DNA from: Nostoc sp. UCD121
GTDB lineage: Bacteria > Cyanobacteriota > Cyanobacteriia > Cyanobacteriales > Nostocaceae
Length of the DNA: 33,955 nt
Direction of reading: 5' to 3'
Assembly (NCBI RefSeq): GCF_014222285.1
Contig: NZ_JACKZS010000071.1
Coordinates: forward strand, 1 to 33,955
Shown here: positions 8,220 to 17,063 of the stretch, piece by piece
How the letters are laid out: each line of letters starts with the position of its first letter
Position numbering within the stretch: position 1 is the first letter of the stretch
Program-made: the position numbers and the translations under genes
The notes under the pieces: generated by a model
What the model saw: the letters and a program-made list of their open reading frames with translations, nothing else
The model's database searches: none
Told to the model about the DNA's origin: nothing

Positions 8220-8710
8220 GAGTCAGCTAGTAGGCAACATTTATAACTGAGTGCTAAGTAATAAGCAAGATTTTTCACTTAGGACTTGGAACTCAGCACT
8301 CTTCATTATTTTATCCGGGGAATGCAGCCACCAAGATATGTTTTTGGATGCTGTGGTTTTTTTGTCCTGTTTTTTAGGGTTGCATCTGCATAAGTTAGTA
8401 GGAAGCCATATTGTAGGCAATGCCTAACCTAAAAAAGGGTGGAACTGATAATTTAGAAATCACGTCTCTGCGGCTAGTAGTGTGTCTAACTTGTTCTGAT
8501 GGTTTGTGGTAAGCATTTTAGTGCAAGAATAAAAGCTAAAATCCTTGCTAAGAGATTGTCTACCCATCAATTTCAAGTTGAGACACTACTAGTAGTGCTG
8601 GGTAAATTCACACAACATCAACATATAATACTCAGTTTTAAAAATCCGGTTCATCAAGGTGGCATCTATACATACATAGCGCAATCGGAAATTTTTAGCT
8701 GAGGTTGGGT
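8220..8710. other. Gene-free region upstream of tatC
   Basis: About 490 bases. A pair of GAGTGCT/AGCACTC inverted repeats (about 8249-8302) is embedded in AGT-rich short-repeat sequence. Further right, related pieces occur at about 8475-8490 (GTAGTGTGTCT) and 8580-8595 (GAGACACTACT). No coding frame with recognisable features is seen; the 67-codon frame at 8499-8702 looks random. The tatC promoter should lie in the left part. Confidence 0.5.
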
Positions 8711-8941
8711 ATGAAACGGACAATTTGCATTGTCATGATGGCATTGCCTGTTTATTTATACAATGTTGGACTAAGTAATAGTCTTTGTAGTGATGTGACA
8801 ATTGTCAAAAACCAGCCTCCGATAATAGTTGCTCTAATTGCTTACAGTACAAATGCTCCGTCACGCATATTGCATTGGCAAATATCAGCTAGAGATGACC
8901 AAACTGAAGATTGTCTTCGGGCTGGTACGTGCAAAGATTGA
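8711..8941 (+). CDS. Small putative exported protein
   Basis: A 76-residue frame starting MKRTICIVMMALPVYLYNV. A Lys-Arg N-terminus is followed by a hydrophobic stretch, as in a signal peptide, and then a polar region with two C-terminal cysteines (EDCLRAGTCKD). I do not recognise a family. GAGG lies about 7 bases before the ATG. It sits alone between repeat-rich regions with tatC divergent on its left. It could be a chance frame; the signal-peptide-like start is the main support. Confidence 0.4.
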   Translation: MKRTICIVMMALPVYLYNVGLSNSLCSDVTIVKNQPPIIVALIAYSTNAPSRILHWQISARDDQTEDCLRAGTCKD

Positions 8942-8944
8942 TAC

Positions 8945-9067
8945 TAATTGGTAATTGGGAATTGCCAATTGGGAATTGGGAACTTGTACTGAGCGCAGTC
9001 GTAAAGCCTGCGGCATAGCTACGCTTAGGGCGGGCGCAGCCTCTCGTAGAGAAGTATTGGGAATTGG
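8945..9067. repeat. STRR tract with a nested palindromic repeat
   Basis: Tandem AATTGGG/AATTGCC heptamers (8945-8982) run into CTGAGCGCAGTCG, a piece of the common Nostoc repeat TGAGCGAAGTCGAAGTATTG. That repeat is interrupted after GTCG by 50 bases (9002-9051, from TAAAGCCTGCGG to CTCGTAGAG) that are themselves a second dispersed repeat type. The host repeat then resumes at 9052 with AAGTATTGGGAATTGG. The tract ends just before the SDR gene. Confidence 0.65.
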
Positions 9068-9102
9068 TGATTCGTAGTCCAAATTATAAAAAAAGAAAAT
9101 TA

Positions 9103-9960
9103 ATGGTTGTAGAACATCAACGTACAGTGGTGGTTACGGGAGCTTCAACAGGAATTGGCCAAGCATGTGCTTTGCTTTTAGACCAGTTGGGCTTCTCTGT
9201 TTTTGCTGGCGTGCGTCAAGATATTGATGCTCAAACACTTAAGCAGAAAGGATCACCAAGACTCATTCCAATTTTTTTAGATGTTACTGATGCTGAATCG
9301 ATCGCAGATGCGGTTGATAAGGTAACAAATGAAGTCGGTGGTACTGGAATTTTAGGTTTAGTGAATAATGCCGGAATTGCTATCCCTGGGCCTTTAGAAT
9401 TATTAGCGATCGCAGAATTTCAATACCAGATGCAGGTTAATGTCACCGGACAATTAGCGGTGACACAAGCATTTCTTGGGCTTTTACGCCAAAGTCGGGG
9501 CCGAATTATCAATATGGGTTCCATTGCTGGTAGGAGTCCTACGCCGTTCTTAGGAGCTTACAATGCTTCTAAGTTTGCCTTGGAAGCACTCACTGATGTA
9601 ATGCGAATGGAATTACGTCCTTGGGGAATCTCGGTTTCAATTATTGAACCTGGTTCCATTGCTACCCCAATTTGGGAAAAGTCCCTAAGTCAATCGGAAG
9701 TAGCACAGCATGACTTACCACAATCGGCACAAAATCTCTACGGTCAAGCGATGAATATTGTCCGCAAGAAAATGCAGATTCTCGCATCTAAGGGAATTTC
9801 TGCGGATATTGTCGCTCAGACTGTTGTTCATGCGCTTACTGCAAAACAACCCAAGACGCGCTATCTCGTTGGCTCAGATGCCAAACTTGGAGCGGTGCTA
9901 AAGCATATTTTGCCTGATAAGCTACATGACAAGATAATTTTATACTCGATGGGATTGTAG
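9103..9960 (+). CDS. Classical SDR-family oxidoreductase
   Basis: A 285-residue short-chain dehydrogenase/reductase. The cofactor loop is TGASTGIG (12-19), the structural NNAG is at 88-91, the catalytic Ser is in NMGSIAGR (Ser140), and Tyr153 and Lys157 form the YNASK active site. PGSIATPIW follows as in the family. The C-terminal part (TRYLVGSDAKLGAVLKHILP) resembles retinol-dehydrogenase-like SDRs, so a lipid, retinoid or steroid-like alcohol is plausible, but the substrate cannot be assigned. I use the ATG at 9103; an in-frame TTG at 9064 falls in the repeat tract. A hairpin at 10019-10053 may terminate it. Confidence 0.88.
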   Translation: MVVEHQRTVVVTGASTGIGQACALLLDQLGFSVFAGVRQDIDAQTLKQKGSPRLIPIFLDVTDAESIADAVDKVTNEVGGTGILGLVNNAGIAIPGPLELLAIAEFQYQMQVNVTGQLAVTQAFLGLLRQSRGRIINMGSIAGRSPTPFLGAYNASKFALEALTDVMRMELRPWGISVSIIEPGSIATPIWEKSLSQSEVAQHDLPQSAQNLYGQAMNIVRKKMQILASKGISADIVAQTVVHALTAKQPKTRYLVGSDAKLGAVLKHILPDKLHDKIILYSMGL

Positions 9961-10530
9961 ACTACTGATCGTCAATACTTCAGGGGTAGTCACTCTGAAT
10001 TCAAAAGCTGTCATGAACAAAAGCATGGTTTTCATCAATAAAATCATGCTTTTCATCAACAAAATCGTTATTTTTGTAACTAGAGGCAGAATCTAGTCAA
10101 AAATTAACTCTAAATTGAAGTTGTAATTAACCAACGCTTTTGCTAAAAGTCTTATTTTGCAAGAATTGTAGATTATTCTCTCGCAAAAGTAGCAAAAGCT
10201 CTTTAATAACTCAAGCTGATGACGGGTTCAAGAGACCTACAAAACTGTACTTAACAGTACCTTTTTTTATGTTGGATATTTTTAATATTGATAAGAGTAG
10301 CTTATTTAATATTAGATATTTTTGCTGTTTGTACTTATAGTAGTATTTTGCTTACTTTAACTAAAATCTCAGCATTACTATGTGCTAGATCTAACTTATG
10401 TATAAACAATTATCCGAAATTCTGCTAGTTTAGTTAGTAATTTGATTAAAATAAAGCATAAATTCCCTAAAATCAATATATTTATTCAGTAAATTTTGTC
10501 ATCCCCATTCTTGAGTGAACTTGATTAGTT
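9961..10530. other. AT-rich gene-free region before the ATPase/STAND operon
   Basis: 570 bases without a convincing gene. Besides the hairpin at 10019-10053, the sequence is very AT-rich from about 10230 to 10500. No recognisable riboswitch or RNA was found. It should contain the promoter of the ATPase gene at 10531; only a weak ribosome-binding sequence precedes that ATG. Confidence 0.5.
10019..10053. terminator. Long hairpin downstream of the SDR gene
   Basis: AAAAGCATGGTTTT and AAAATCATGCTTTT form a 14-bp stem with a single G-T wobble around a 7-base loop (CATCAAT), 59 bases after the SDR stop. The T-run at the end of the right arm makes a weak intrinsic terminator likely; the A-run on the left could serve the other strand. 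Confidence 0.55.
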
Positions 10531-11868
10531 ATGCTCCTAGATTTAGAAAGATTTTATCAGGCTTGCAATCCGAGCAGACCTCTAATTATAGGAAACCCCA
10601 GCGATCGCAGGTACTATATCGATTTTGCTGCGGTGCGGGGTGGCAAAATCATCGAAGCTTTGCAACGCACGATCGCCCGAATCTCCCCAGACGAACCAAC
10701 TTGTCAGCTATTTACAGGACATCTCGGCTGTGGAAAATCAACGGAGTTGTTACGACTCAAAGCTGAGTTAGAAGCGCAGCAATTTCATGTAGTTTACTTT
10801 GAGTCTACCCATGTCTTAGAAATGGCAGATGTGGACGTGACTGATATTTTGTTAGCGATCGCGGGACAAGTAAGCGAAAGCCTAGAAGCTATGAGAATCA
10901 GGCTCAAACCTGCTTACTTTACCAAGTTGTTTGGTGAAATTGTGGATTTTCTGCAAACGCCAATTGACCTTGGAGTAGAAGCAGAATTGTCTGTAGGGAT
11001 TGCCAAAATCACAGCTAAAACTAAAGAAAGTCCCCAATTGCGGCGGCGGTTAAGAGATTATTTAGAACCGCGAACAGCAAATATTTTACAGTCAATTAAT
11101 CAAGAATTGCTAGAACGTGCCATCAAGGAACTAAAAACTAGAGGTAAAAAAGGACTGGTGGTTATTGTTGATAACTTGGATAGAGTTGCAATTCGACCTT
11201 TACCATCGGGGCGATCGCTGCCAGAATACTTATTTATTCAGCGTGGCGAACAGTTACGCAAACTGAATTGTCATGTAGTTTACACTATTCCTTTAGCGTT
11301 GACATTCTCCAACGATAGCGCCGAACTTCAGCATCGTTTGGGGGGAGGAGTCGCACCAAAAATGTTACCGATGATACCTGTACGTCTGCGCTCTGGAGAA
11401 ATTTTTCCTCAAGGGCTAGCAATGATGCGGCAAATGGTGCTAGCTAGAGCTTTCCCAGACATTTTACCTAGCGATCGGTTAGGCTTAATTACAGAGGTGT
11501 TTGATAGTCTGGAAACCTTAGATCGGTTGTGCTTGATTAGTGGTGGTCATGTCCGCGACTTGCTAGGGTTACTGTTTGACTGTCTGCGAGAACAAGATCC
11601 ACCTTTTGAGCGGGACTGTGTTGATTTGGTAATTCAAAGACAGCGAGATTACCGAGCTAACGCCATCGATCCTCATGAGTGGGAACTAATCTTTCAGGTG
11701 GTGCAACAGCAGAGGGTTAGAGGTGATATAGAATACCATACTTTATTAAGAAGTTTATTTGTATTTGAATACCGAGATCATCAAGGAGCTTGGTTTGCCG
11801 TCAACCCAGTTTTAGCAGAGACGGAAAAATTTAAATCATGGTTGAACGACACCAACAAGCAGATATAA
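10531..11868 (+). CDS. P-loop ATPase partner of a STAND protein
   Basis: A 445-residue soluble P-loop NTPase. The Walker A motif is GHLGCGKST (63-71) and the Walker B is VVIVDNLD (210-217, with Asp214 and Asp217). A sensor-like strand HVVYTIPLALTF comes later, followed by GGHVRDLLGLL, which resembles the lid helices of AAA/KAP-type ATPases. No DNA-binding, nuclease or membrane segment is evident. The C-terminus (FEYRDHQGAWFAVNPVL) looks like a winged-helix end, as in STAND/ORC-like ATPases. The next gene starts 31 bases before this stop, so the two are almost surely co-translated. I do not recognise a named family; regulator or energiser of the large STAND protein is inference. Confidence 0.8.
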   Translation: MLLDLERFYQACNPSRPLIIGNPSDRRYYIDFAAVRGGKIIEALQRTIARISPDEPTCQLFTGHLGCGKSTELLRLKAELEAQQFHVVYFESTHVLEMADVDVTDILLAIAGQVSESLEAMRIRLKPAYFTKLFGEIVDFLQTPIDLGVEAELSVGIAKITAKTKESPQLRRRLRDYLEPRTANILQSINQELLERAIKELKTRGKKGLVVIVDNLDRVAIRPLPSGRSLPEYLFIQRGEQLRKLNCHVVYTIPLALTFSNDSAELQHRLGGGVAPKMLPMIPVRLRSGEIFPQGLAMMRQMVLARAFPDILPSDRLGLITEVFDSLETLDRLCLISGGHVRDLLGLLFDCLREQDPPFERDCVDLVIQRQRDYRANAIDPHEWELIFQVVQQQRVRGDIEYHTLLRSLFVFEYRDHQGAWFAVNPVLAETEKFKSWLNDTNKQI

Positions 11869-14800
11869 GAGCAGCTAATGAGCGGGCTTTAAGAAGTTTG
11901 GGGAGAGCAATTACCCTTTCTAGCGGTCAATTCTCTCTGGTTTTGGTGTGCTGCAATTATCGAGTTTTGCAAGAGCTTATGCTGCAACGACTCGAAGAAA
12001 TTTCTTCAGGCGTACACCATATTCAAAAGGTAATTCTGCCGCATAATGCTAGAAGCCTTTACACAAGTATTCATTTACAACTGGTAACTGAAGCGAATCC
12101 GCCATCGGCGTTGATGATTTTGGGTTTAGAGTCAGTAGATGGAATTGACGATTTACTCAGGTCTGTCAATCATATTCGTGATGAATTTCGCAAACGCCAC
12201 CCATTCCCGATGATTGTCTGGGTGAATGAAGAAGTGTTGCAAAAGATAGCCCGTTTAGCACCAGATTTTGCTAGTTGGGCGGCTACACCAATTCGGTTTG
12301 AGATGACAACTCAATCATTGCGGCAATTTTTGCAACAAGAAACTGACTCTTTATTTGCTACGGTGTTACCAAGCGATGCTGCACAACACCAACCTCCTCA
12401 AGTTGCAAAGCATTATTTCACTGTGGAGCAAGTCTGGAAAAATAGCTATGAACTCCACTTTGCGATTGGAGAGTTGCACAATCGTGGGATTACCTTAGAG
12501 CCAGAATTACACGCTAGTTTAGAGTTTGTTTTTGGTTTAGATAATTATATTAGCGATCGCATCAATACAGCTTTAAGCCACTTTCAGCAAAGCTTACAAG
12601 TTTGGCAAAAGTTGGAAGAGATAGGAAATAGAGCAGGGGGAACAGGGGGAGCTAGGGGGGATGAGGGAGTATTTTCTTTGCCTACGCCTCCTAATCCCCC
12701 ATCTGTGCTACCTCTGCGACAGGGAATTTTGCTGTTTTATATTGGGCTTTGTTATTGCCGTTTAGCAGAGCAAAATCAAACAGAAAACCGTCGTCATTGG
12801 TACACAGCTAAATCTTATTTTCAGCAATGTTTGAATGTTTTGCAGGTGGCTGGGCGTTTAGATATAGTTGCTGGGTTTATTGGGCAACTTGCAGAAATTT
12901 TGCAATATCTGGAAGAGTGGGAAGAATTGCAGATAGTTGCTCAAAAGTCTCTGGAGTTGCATCAAACTTATGGTAGTCAAATTCAATTAGCTTGTGACTA
13001 TGGTTTTCTGGCACAAGTGGCTGTGCAGCAATCGCGGTGGGTACAGGCGAGTATATTAGCGCATGTATCGCTGCTGAAATTAGGTGAAGCGCAAAAGCAC
13101 AATGACCCTTATAACTGCTTATTTCCGTTACTGCTGGGGCAAATTTACTATTTAGTGTTGGCGAAAGCACAGCGAAATATAGGTGAGTTAGTAATCGCTC
13201 ATGAATACTTAGAAAAAGCAACAAAAGAACTGCCAGCAGCCTTAGAAAGCAGCGCCCATCAATATGATGCCCATCGTTATATTCGCTTATTGCGGACACT
13301 GCGATCGCTATACTTTGAAGAAGGTCGCTATTTAGAAGCCTACTACATTCGACAGAAACGGCGTTCTGTTGAACAGCAGTATGGTTTTCGCGCTTTTATT
13401 GGTGCCGGACGTTTGCAACCTCAAAGACAGGCGACAAACCCAGCATTGATGTCACATTCTGGGAGTAGCAGCGTTGCTTTAGAAATTGCGGCTTCTGGTC
13501 GTGAGCGTGATATTAATAACTTAATTGGGAGAATAAGCCGCGCCGATCAAAAGCTGACGGTGATTCATGGTCAATCAGGGGTGGGTAAGAGTTCTATTGT
13601 CACTGCTGGTTTAGTTCCAGCACTGCAAAATCGAGCTATTGGCGATCAAATAGCTGTGCCTGTAGTATTGCAAGTTTATACCGATTGGGTGCGGGAATTA
13701 GAGAAATCTTTGAATGAGGCGATGTCTGCTGACGCATCTCTTGCCGTCTACGCCGATCTTAACTTAGAAACAGCCATTGAAGCGGAGACTTTGCCTTACT
13801 CTGACACACCCATCACCATCGTCAGAATTATCCAACAACTCAAACAAAATGCTGATAACCACCTGATCACAGTTTTAATTCTTGACCAGTTTGAAGAATT
13901 TTTCTTTGGTTATAGCGATCGCAAACAGAAGCAAGAATTTGATAAATTTATTAGCGACTGCCTGAATATTCCCTTTGTCAAAGTTATCCTTACCTTGCGA
14001 GAAGATTATTTACATCGTTTGTTAGATTTTAAACATCTTTCGGCACTAGAAGCGATTAATAATAACATTCTCGATAAGCATATCCGCTACCAACTGAATA
14101 ACTTTTCGCCAGAATATGCCAAAGCAATTATCCAAAAATTGACTGAGCGATCGCAGTTTAATTTAGAACCTGCTTTAATCGATGCCTTAATCGAAGATTT
14201 ATCCACAGAATTTGGAGAAGTCCGCCCCATTGAATTGCAAGTTGTAGGAGCGCAACTTCAAGATGAGCGCATTACTACACTAGAAGAATATCAGCCATAT
14301 AGACCTAACAAACTCATCGAGAGATATCTTAAAGAACTGATTAAAGACTGCGGCCCAGAAAATGAACGAGCCGCATTACTCGTCTTATATTTATTAACAG
14401 ATGAAAGTAACAACCGACCTTTTAAAACTCGTTCTGAGTTAGCAGCGCAGTTAGCAGAATTAGAAGATGCTGGCAAATTAGAGTTAGTATTAGATATTTT
14501 AGTACGCTCCGGTTTAGTGGTACTCTTTCCTGATGTACCAGAACGCTATCAACTAATTCACGATTATTTAGTAGACTTGATTCGCTACCTGCAACAACAA
14601 GAATCGAGCTTACAGGTACAACTAAATCAGTTGCGCCAAAAAGTAGAACAAAGCCAAACTGAGATTGAGCGACTTAAGAGCGAACTTAGCCAAAATGAAC
14701 AGCGATCCAAATTAGTAGATCCTTATCCGCAACAAGGTTTAGACTTATTAACAGAATTACGAGAATTGCACAAACGCGAAGAATTGAGTCAGTTAGAAAT

Positions 14801-17003
14801 TGAGCAATTACGAGCCGAACTTAAAGAAAAAGAATTAACAGCTAAACTTGCAGAAAGTCAAAAGAAACAAAGACTTAGTGAAGCTCAATTAAATCGTTCG
14901 TTGAAAATTGCCTTGACTGCTTCTGTTCTCGCCATATTGGGATTAAGCGTTTCTATAGTCACAGCAGTAGATAGCGAAATTAAAACTCTTAGTGCATCCA
15001 GTGAAGCTCTATTTGCATCGCAAAAAGGTATCGATGCTTTAAAAGATAGTTTAAGGGCGGGAAGAAAATTACAACAAACAGTTTGGGTTGATTCCTATAC
15101 AAAAGAGCAAGTACAGACGGCGCTATATCAAGCAGTTTCTGGGTTGAGAGAATATAACCGTTTAGAAGGGCATATATCTGGAGTAAATAGTGTTACATTC
15201 AGTCCTGACCGCTCTTTAATTGCCTCAGCCAGCGCGGATACTAACATTAAACTTTGGCTTCCCAATGGTAGCTTATTCAAAACCTTGTCGGGGCATGAAG
15301 ATGTAGTTAATAGCGTCAGTTTCAGCCCAGATGGTCAAATTGTTGCTTCCGCCAGTCAAGATAAGACGGTGAAACTGTGGAGTCGAGAAGGCGTACTACT
15401 TGTTACCTTATTAGGACATCAAGGCGTAGTAAATAGTGTCAGTTTTAGCCCAGACGGTCAAATTATTGCTTCGGCAAGTACAGACAAGACAGTAAAACTT
15501 TGGAGTCGGGATGGTAAACTGCTCAAAACCTTGCAAGGACATGATGGTGCAGTTTTGAGTGTCGCTTGGTCAACCGATGGACAAACCATTGCTTCTGGGA
15601 GTGCTGACAAGACAGTGAAATTATGGAGTCGGGATGGTAAGCTGCTCAAAACCTTGCAGGGACATGAAGATGCAGTCTTGAGTGTCGCTTGGTCAACCGA
15701 TGCACAAACCATTGCTTCTGCTAGTTTAGACCAGACAATCAAACTGTGGAATCTGGAGGGTAAATTACTGCGAACCTTATCAGGGCATAGTGCTGGAGTT
15801 ACCAGCGTTAGTTTTAGCCGTGATGGTAAGGCGGTAAGCGAAGCCATGCCCTACGGGCTTATCGCTTCCGCAAGTACCGACGAAACGATCAAACTCTGGA
15901 GTTCTAGAGGCGTGCTGTTAGGAACCCTGAAGGGACATAATAATTGGGTTAACAGCGTCAATTTCAGCCCAGACGGTCGCACCCTAGCTTCTGCAAGCCG
16001 GGACAAAACTATTAAACTCTGGCATTGGGACAGTGTTTTACTGCCAAAGCCCAAAGCCGATAATAATGACTGGATAACTAGCATCAGTTTTAGCCCAGGC
16101 GATCGCACTTTAGCCGCAGCAAGTCGAGACAAAACTGTAAAACTCTTCAGTCGAGAAGGTAAACTACTCCGTACTTTCACTGGGCATGAAGGTCAAGTTT
16201 GGGGAGTTAGTTTCAGTCCCGATGGTAAAGTAATTGCCTCGGCTAGTAAAGATCAAACAGTCAAGCTTTGGAGTGTTGATGGTAAACTGCTCAACACCTT
16301 ACAGGGTCATAATAGTACCGTCTTAGGTGTAGCTTGGTCGCCTAATAGTCAAATAATTGCCTCGGCTAGTAAAGATAAAACAGTCAAGCTTTGGAATCGA
16401 GACGGTAAATTACTCAATACCTTGCAAGGGCATCAAGATGCAGTAAATTGGGTAAGTTTTAGCCCCGATGGTAAGTTGCTAGCCTCAGCCAGTGATGACA
16501 AAACCGCAAAAATCTGGAGTTTAGAAGGTAAATTACTCTACACCTTAAATGGTCATAGCCGCCGGGTAAATGGGGTTGCTTGGTCGCCCAATAGTCAAGC
16601 GATCGCTTCAGCTAGTATTGATAGCACCGTGAAGATTTGGAGCCGAGACGGTCATTTGATAAATAATCTTACTGGGGATGGTGATAGTTTTATTAGTGTA
16701 AGCTTTAGCCCAGATGGTAAGACTTTGGCTGCTAGCAGTGATGACAAAGTGAGGATTTGGAACCGAGAAGGGACATTACTAATTGCTTTAAAAGGTGATA
16801 AGCAAGAGTTAACCAGCGTCAGTTTCAGTAATGACGGTAAGACTCTGGCTGCGGGTAGTGGTAATGGCACAGTGATTTTCCAAGATTTAGCAGATATCCA
16901 ACTGGAAAAGTTACTGGGACGGGGTTGTAATTTGCTACATGATTATTTGCAGACTAATCAGAAGGTGACAAAGAGCGATCGGGCCTTATGTTCTAATAGG
17001 TGA
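11838..17003 (+). CDS. Giant STAND NTPase with TPR-like, coiled-coil, membrane and WD40 domains
   Basis: A 1721-residue multidomain protein. Residues 1-170 look like a P-loop-type fold without Walker A (ALMILGLESVDG; PMIVWVNEEVLQKIA). About 200-520 are TPR-like helices. The nSTAND NTPase at about 555-900 has Walker A GQSGVGKSS (578-586), Walker B LILDQFEEF (about 680-688) and TLREDYLHRL (near 720). A Gln/Glu-rich coiled coil (about 920-1020) leads to one membrane helix (about 1021-1044). Fourteen WD40 repeats from residue 1109 would make two seven-bladed propellers. The blade with KADNNDW and KLF lacks the usual GH and W. STAND proteins act as ligand-triggered switches in signalling, death or defence; here the ligand-sensing part would be the WD40 and the output is unclear. 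Two in-frame repeat insertions (12630-12711 and 15831-15860) have expanded the gene. It starts inside the preceding ATPase gene. Confidence 0.88.
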   Translation: MVERHQQADIRAANERALRSLGRAITLSSGQFSLVLVCCNYRVLQELMLQRLEEISSGVHHIQKVILPHNARSLYTSIHLQLVTEANPPSALMILGLESVDGIDDLLRSVNHIRDEFRKRHPFPMIVWVNEEVLQKIARLAPDFASWAATPIRFEMTTQSLRQFLQQETDSLFATVLPSDAAQHQPPQVAKHYFTVEQVWKNSYELHFAIGELHNRGITLEPELHASLEFVFGLDNYISDRINTALSHFQQSLQVWQKLEEIGNRAGGTGGARGDEGVFSLPTPPNPPSVLPLRQGILLFYIGLCYCRLAEQNQTENRRHWYTAKSYFQQCLNVLQVAGRLDIVAGFIGQLAEILQYLEEWEELQIVAQKSLELHQTYGSQIQLACDYGFLAQVAVQQSRWVQASILAHVSLLKLGEAQKHNDPYNCLFPLLLGQIYYLVLAKAQRNIGELVIAHEYLEKATKELPAALESSAHQYDAHRYIRLLRTLRSLYFEEGRYLEAYYIRQKRRSVEQQYGFRAFIGAGRLQPQRQATNPALMSHSGSSSVALEIAASGRERDINNLIGRISRADQKLTVIHGQSGVGKSSIVTAGLVPALQNRAIGDQIAVPVVLQVYTDWVRELEKSLNEAMSADASLAVYADLNLETAIEAETLPYSDTPITIVRIIQQLKQNADNHLITVLILDQFEEFFFGYSDRKQKQEFDKFISDCLNIPFVKVILTLREDYLHRLLDFKHLSALEAINNNILDKHIRYQLNNFSPEYAKAIIQKLTERSQFNLEPALIDALIEDLSTEFGEVRPIELQVVGAQLQDERITTLEEYQPYRPNKLIERYLKELIKDCGPENERAALLVLYLLTDESNNRPFKTRSELAAQLAELEDAGKLELVLDILVRSGLVVLFPDVPERYQLIHDYLVDLIRYLQQQESSLQVQLNQLRQKVEQSQTEIERLKSELSQNEQRSKLVDPYPQQGLDLLTELRELHKREELSQLEIEQLRAELKEKELTAKLAESQKKQRLSEAQLNRSLKIALTASVLAILGLSVSIVTAVDSEIKTLSASSEALFASQKGIDALKDSLRAGRKLQQTVWVDSYTKEQVQTALYQAVSGLREYNRLEGHISGVNSVTFSPDRSLIASASADTNIKLWLPNGSLFKTLSGHEDVVNSVSFSPDGQIVASASQDKTVKLWSREGVLLVTLLGHQGVVNSVSFSPDGQIIASASTDKTVKLWSRDGKLLKTLQGHDGAVLSVAWSTDGQTIASGSADKTVKLWSRDGKLLKTLQGHEDAVLSVAWSTDAQTIASASLDQTIKLWNLEGKLLRTLSGHSAGVTSVSFSRDGKAVSEAMPYGLIASASTDETIKLWSSRGVLLGTLKGHNNWVNSVNFSPDGRTLASASRDKTIKLWHWDSVLLPKPKADNNDWITSISFSPGDRTLAAASRDKTVKLFSREGKLLRTFTGHEGQVWGVSFSPDGKVIASASKDQTVKLWSVDGKLLNTLQGHNSTVLGVAWSPNSQIIASASKDKTVKLWNRDGKLLNTLQGHQDAVNWVSFSPDGKLLASASDDKTAKIWSLEGKLLYTLNGHSRRVNGVAWSPNSQAIASASIDSTVKIWSRDGHLINNLTGDGDSFISVSFSPDGKTLAASSDDKVRIWNREGTLLIALKGDKQELTSVSFSNDGKTLAAGSGNGTVIFQDLADIQLEKLLGRGCNLLHDYLQTNQKVTKSDRALCSNR
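12630..12711. repeat. G-rich repeat inserted in frame in the STAND gene
   Basis: GAGCAGGGGGAACAGGGGG and its pyrimidine-rich continuation match the intergenic AGCAGGGG-type repeats of Nostoc genomes. In the protein it produces a Gly/Arg/Pro-rich stretch (RAGGTGGARGDEG, then PTPPNPPSV, about residues 265-291) in the middle of otherwise helical TPR-like sequence. Exact borders are uncertain by several codons. Confidence 0.65.
15831..15860. repeat. 30-bp dispersed repeat inserted in a WD40 blade
   Basis: The bases AAGCGAAGCCATGCCCTACG within this span belong to a common Nostoc interspersed repeat. The insertion adds exactly ten residues (AVSEAMPYGL, 1332-1341) between DGK and IASAS of the sixth WD40 blade, where all other blades run DGxxIASAS without a gap. 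The frame is kept. Confidence 0.8.
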
Positions 17004-17063
17004 TGGAGAAGAATGATGGAAAGCATTATATATATTAATTATCTATCCAAAAAATCCTAACTC

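Noticed and set aside
8499..8702. 67-codon frame as a gene
   Set aside because: It starts at an uncertain codon within repeat-rich DNA, has no motif, signal or ribosome-binding site, and reads like chance.
10140..10340. 66-codon AT-rich frame upstream of the ATPase
   Set aside because: Composition follows the AT-rich spacer (Phe, Leu, Ile and Lys); no start signal or family resemblance.
15458..16180. Minus-strand frames opposite the WD40 region
   Set aside because: They are mirror artefacts of the repeated blade sequence, rich in Ser/Leu and lacking start signals.
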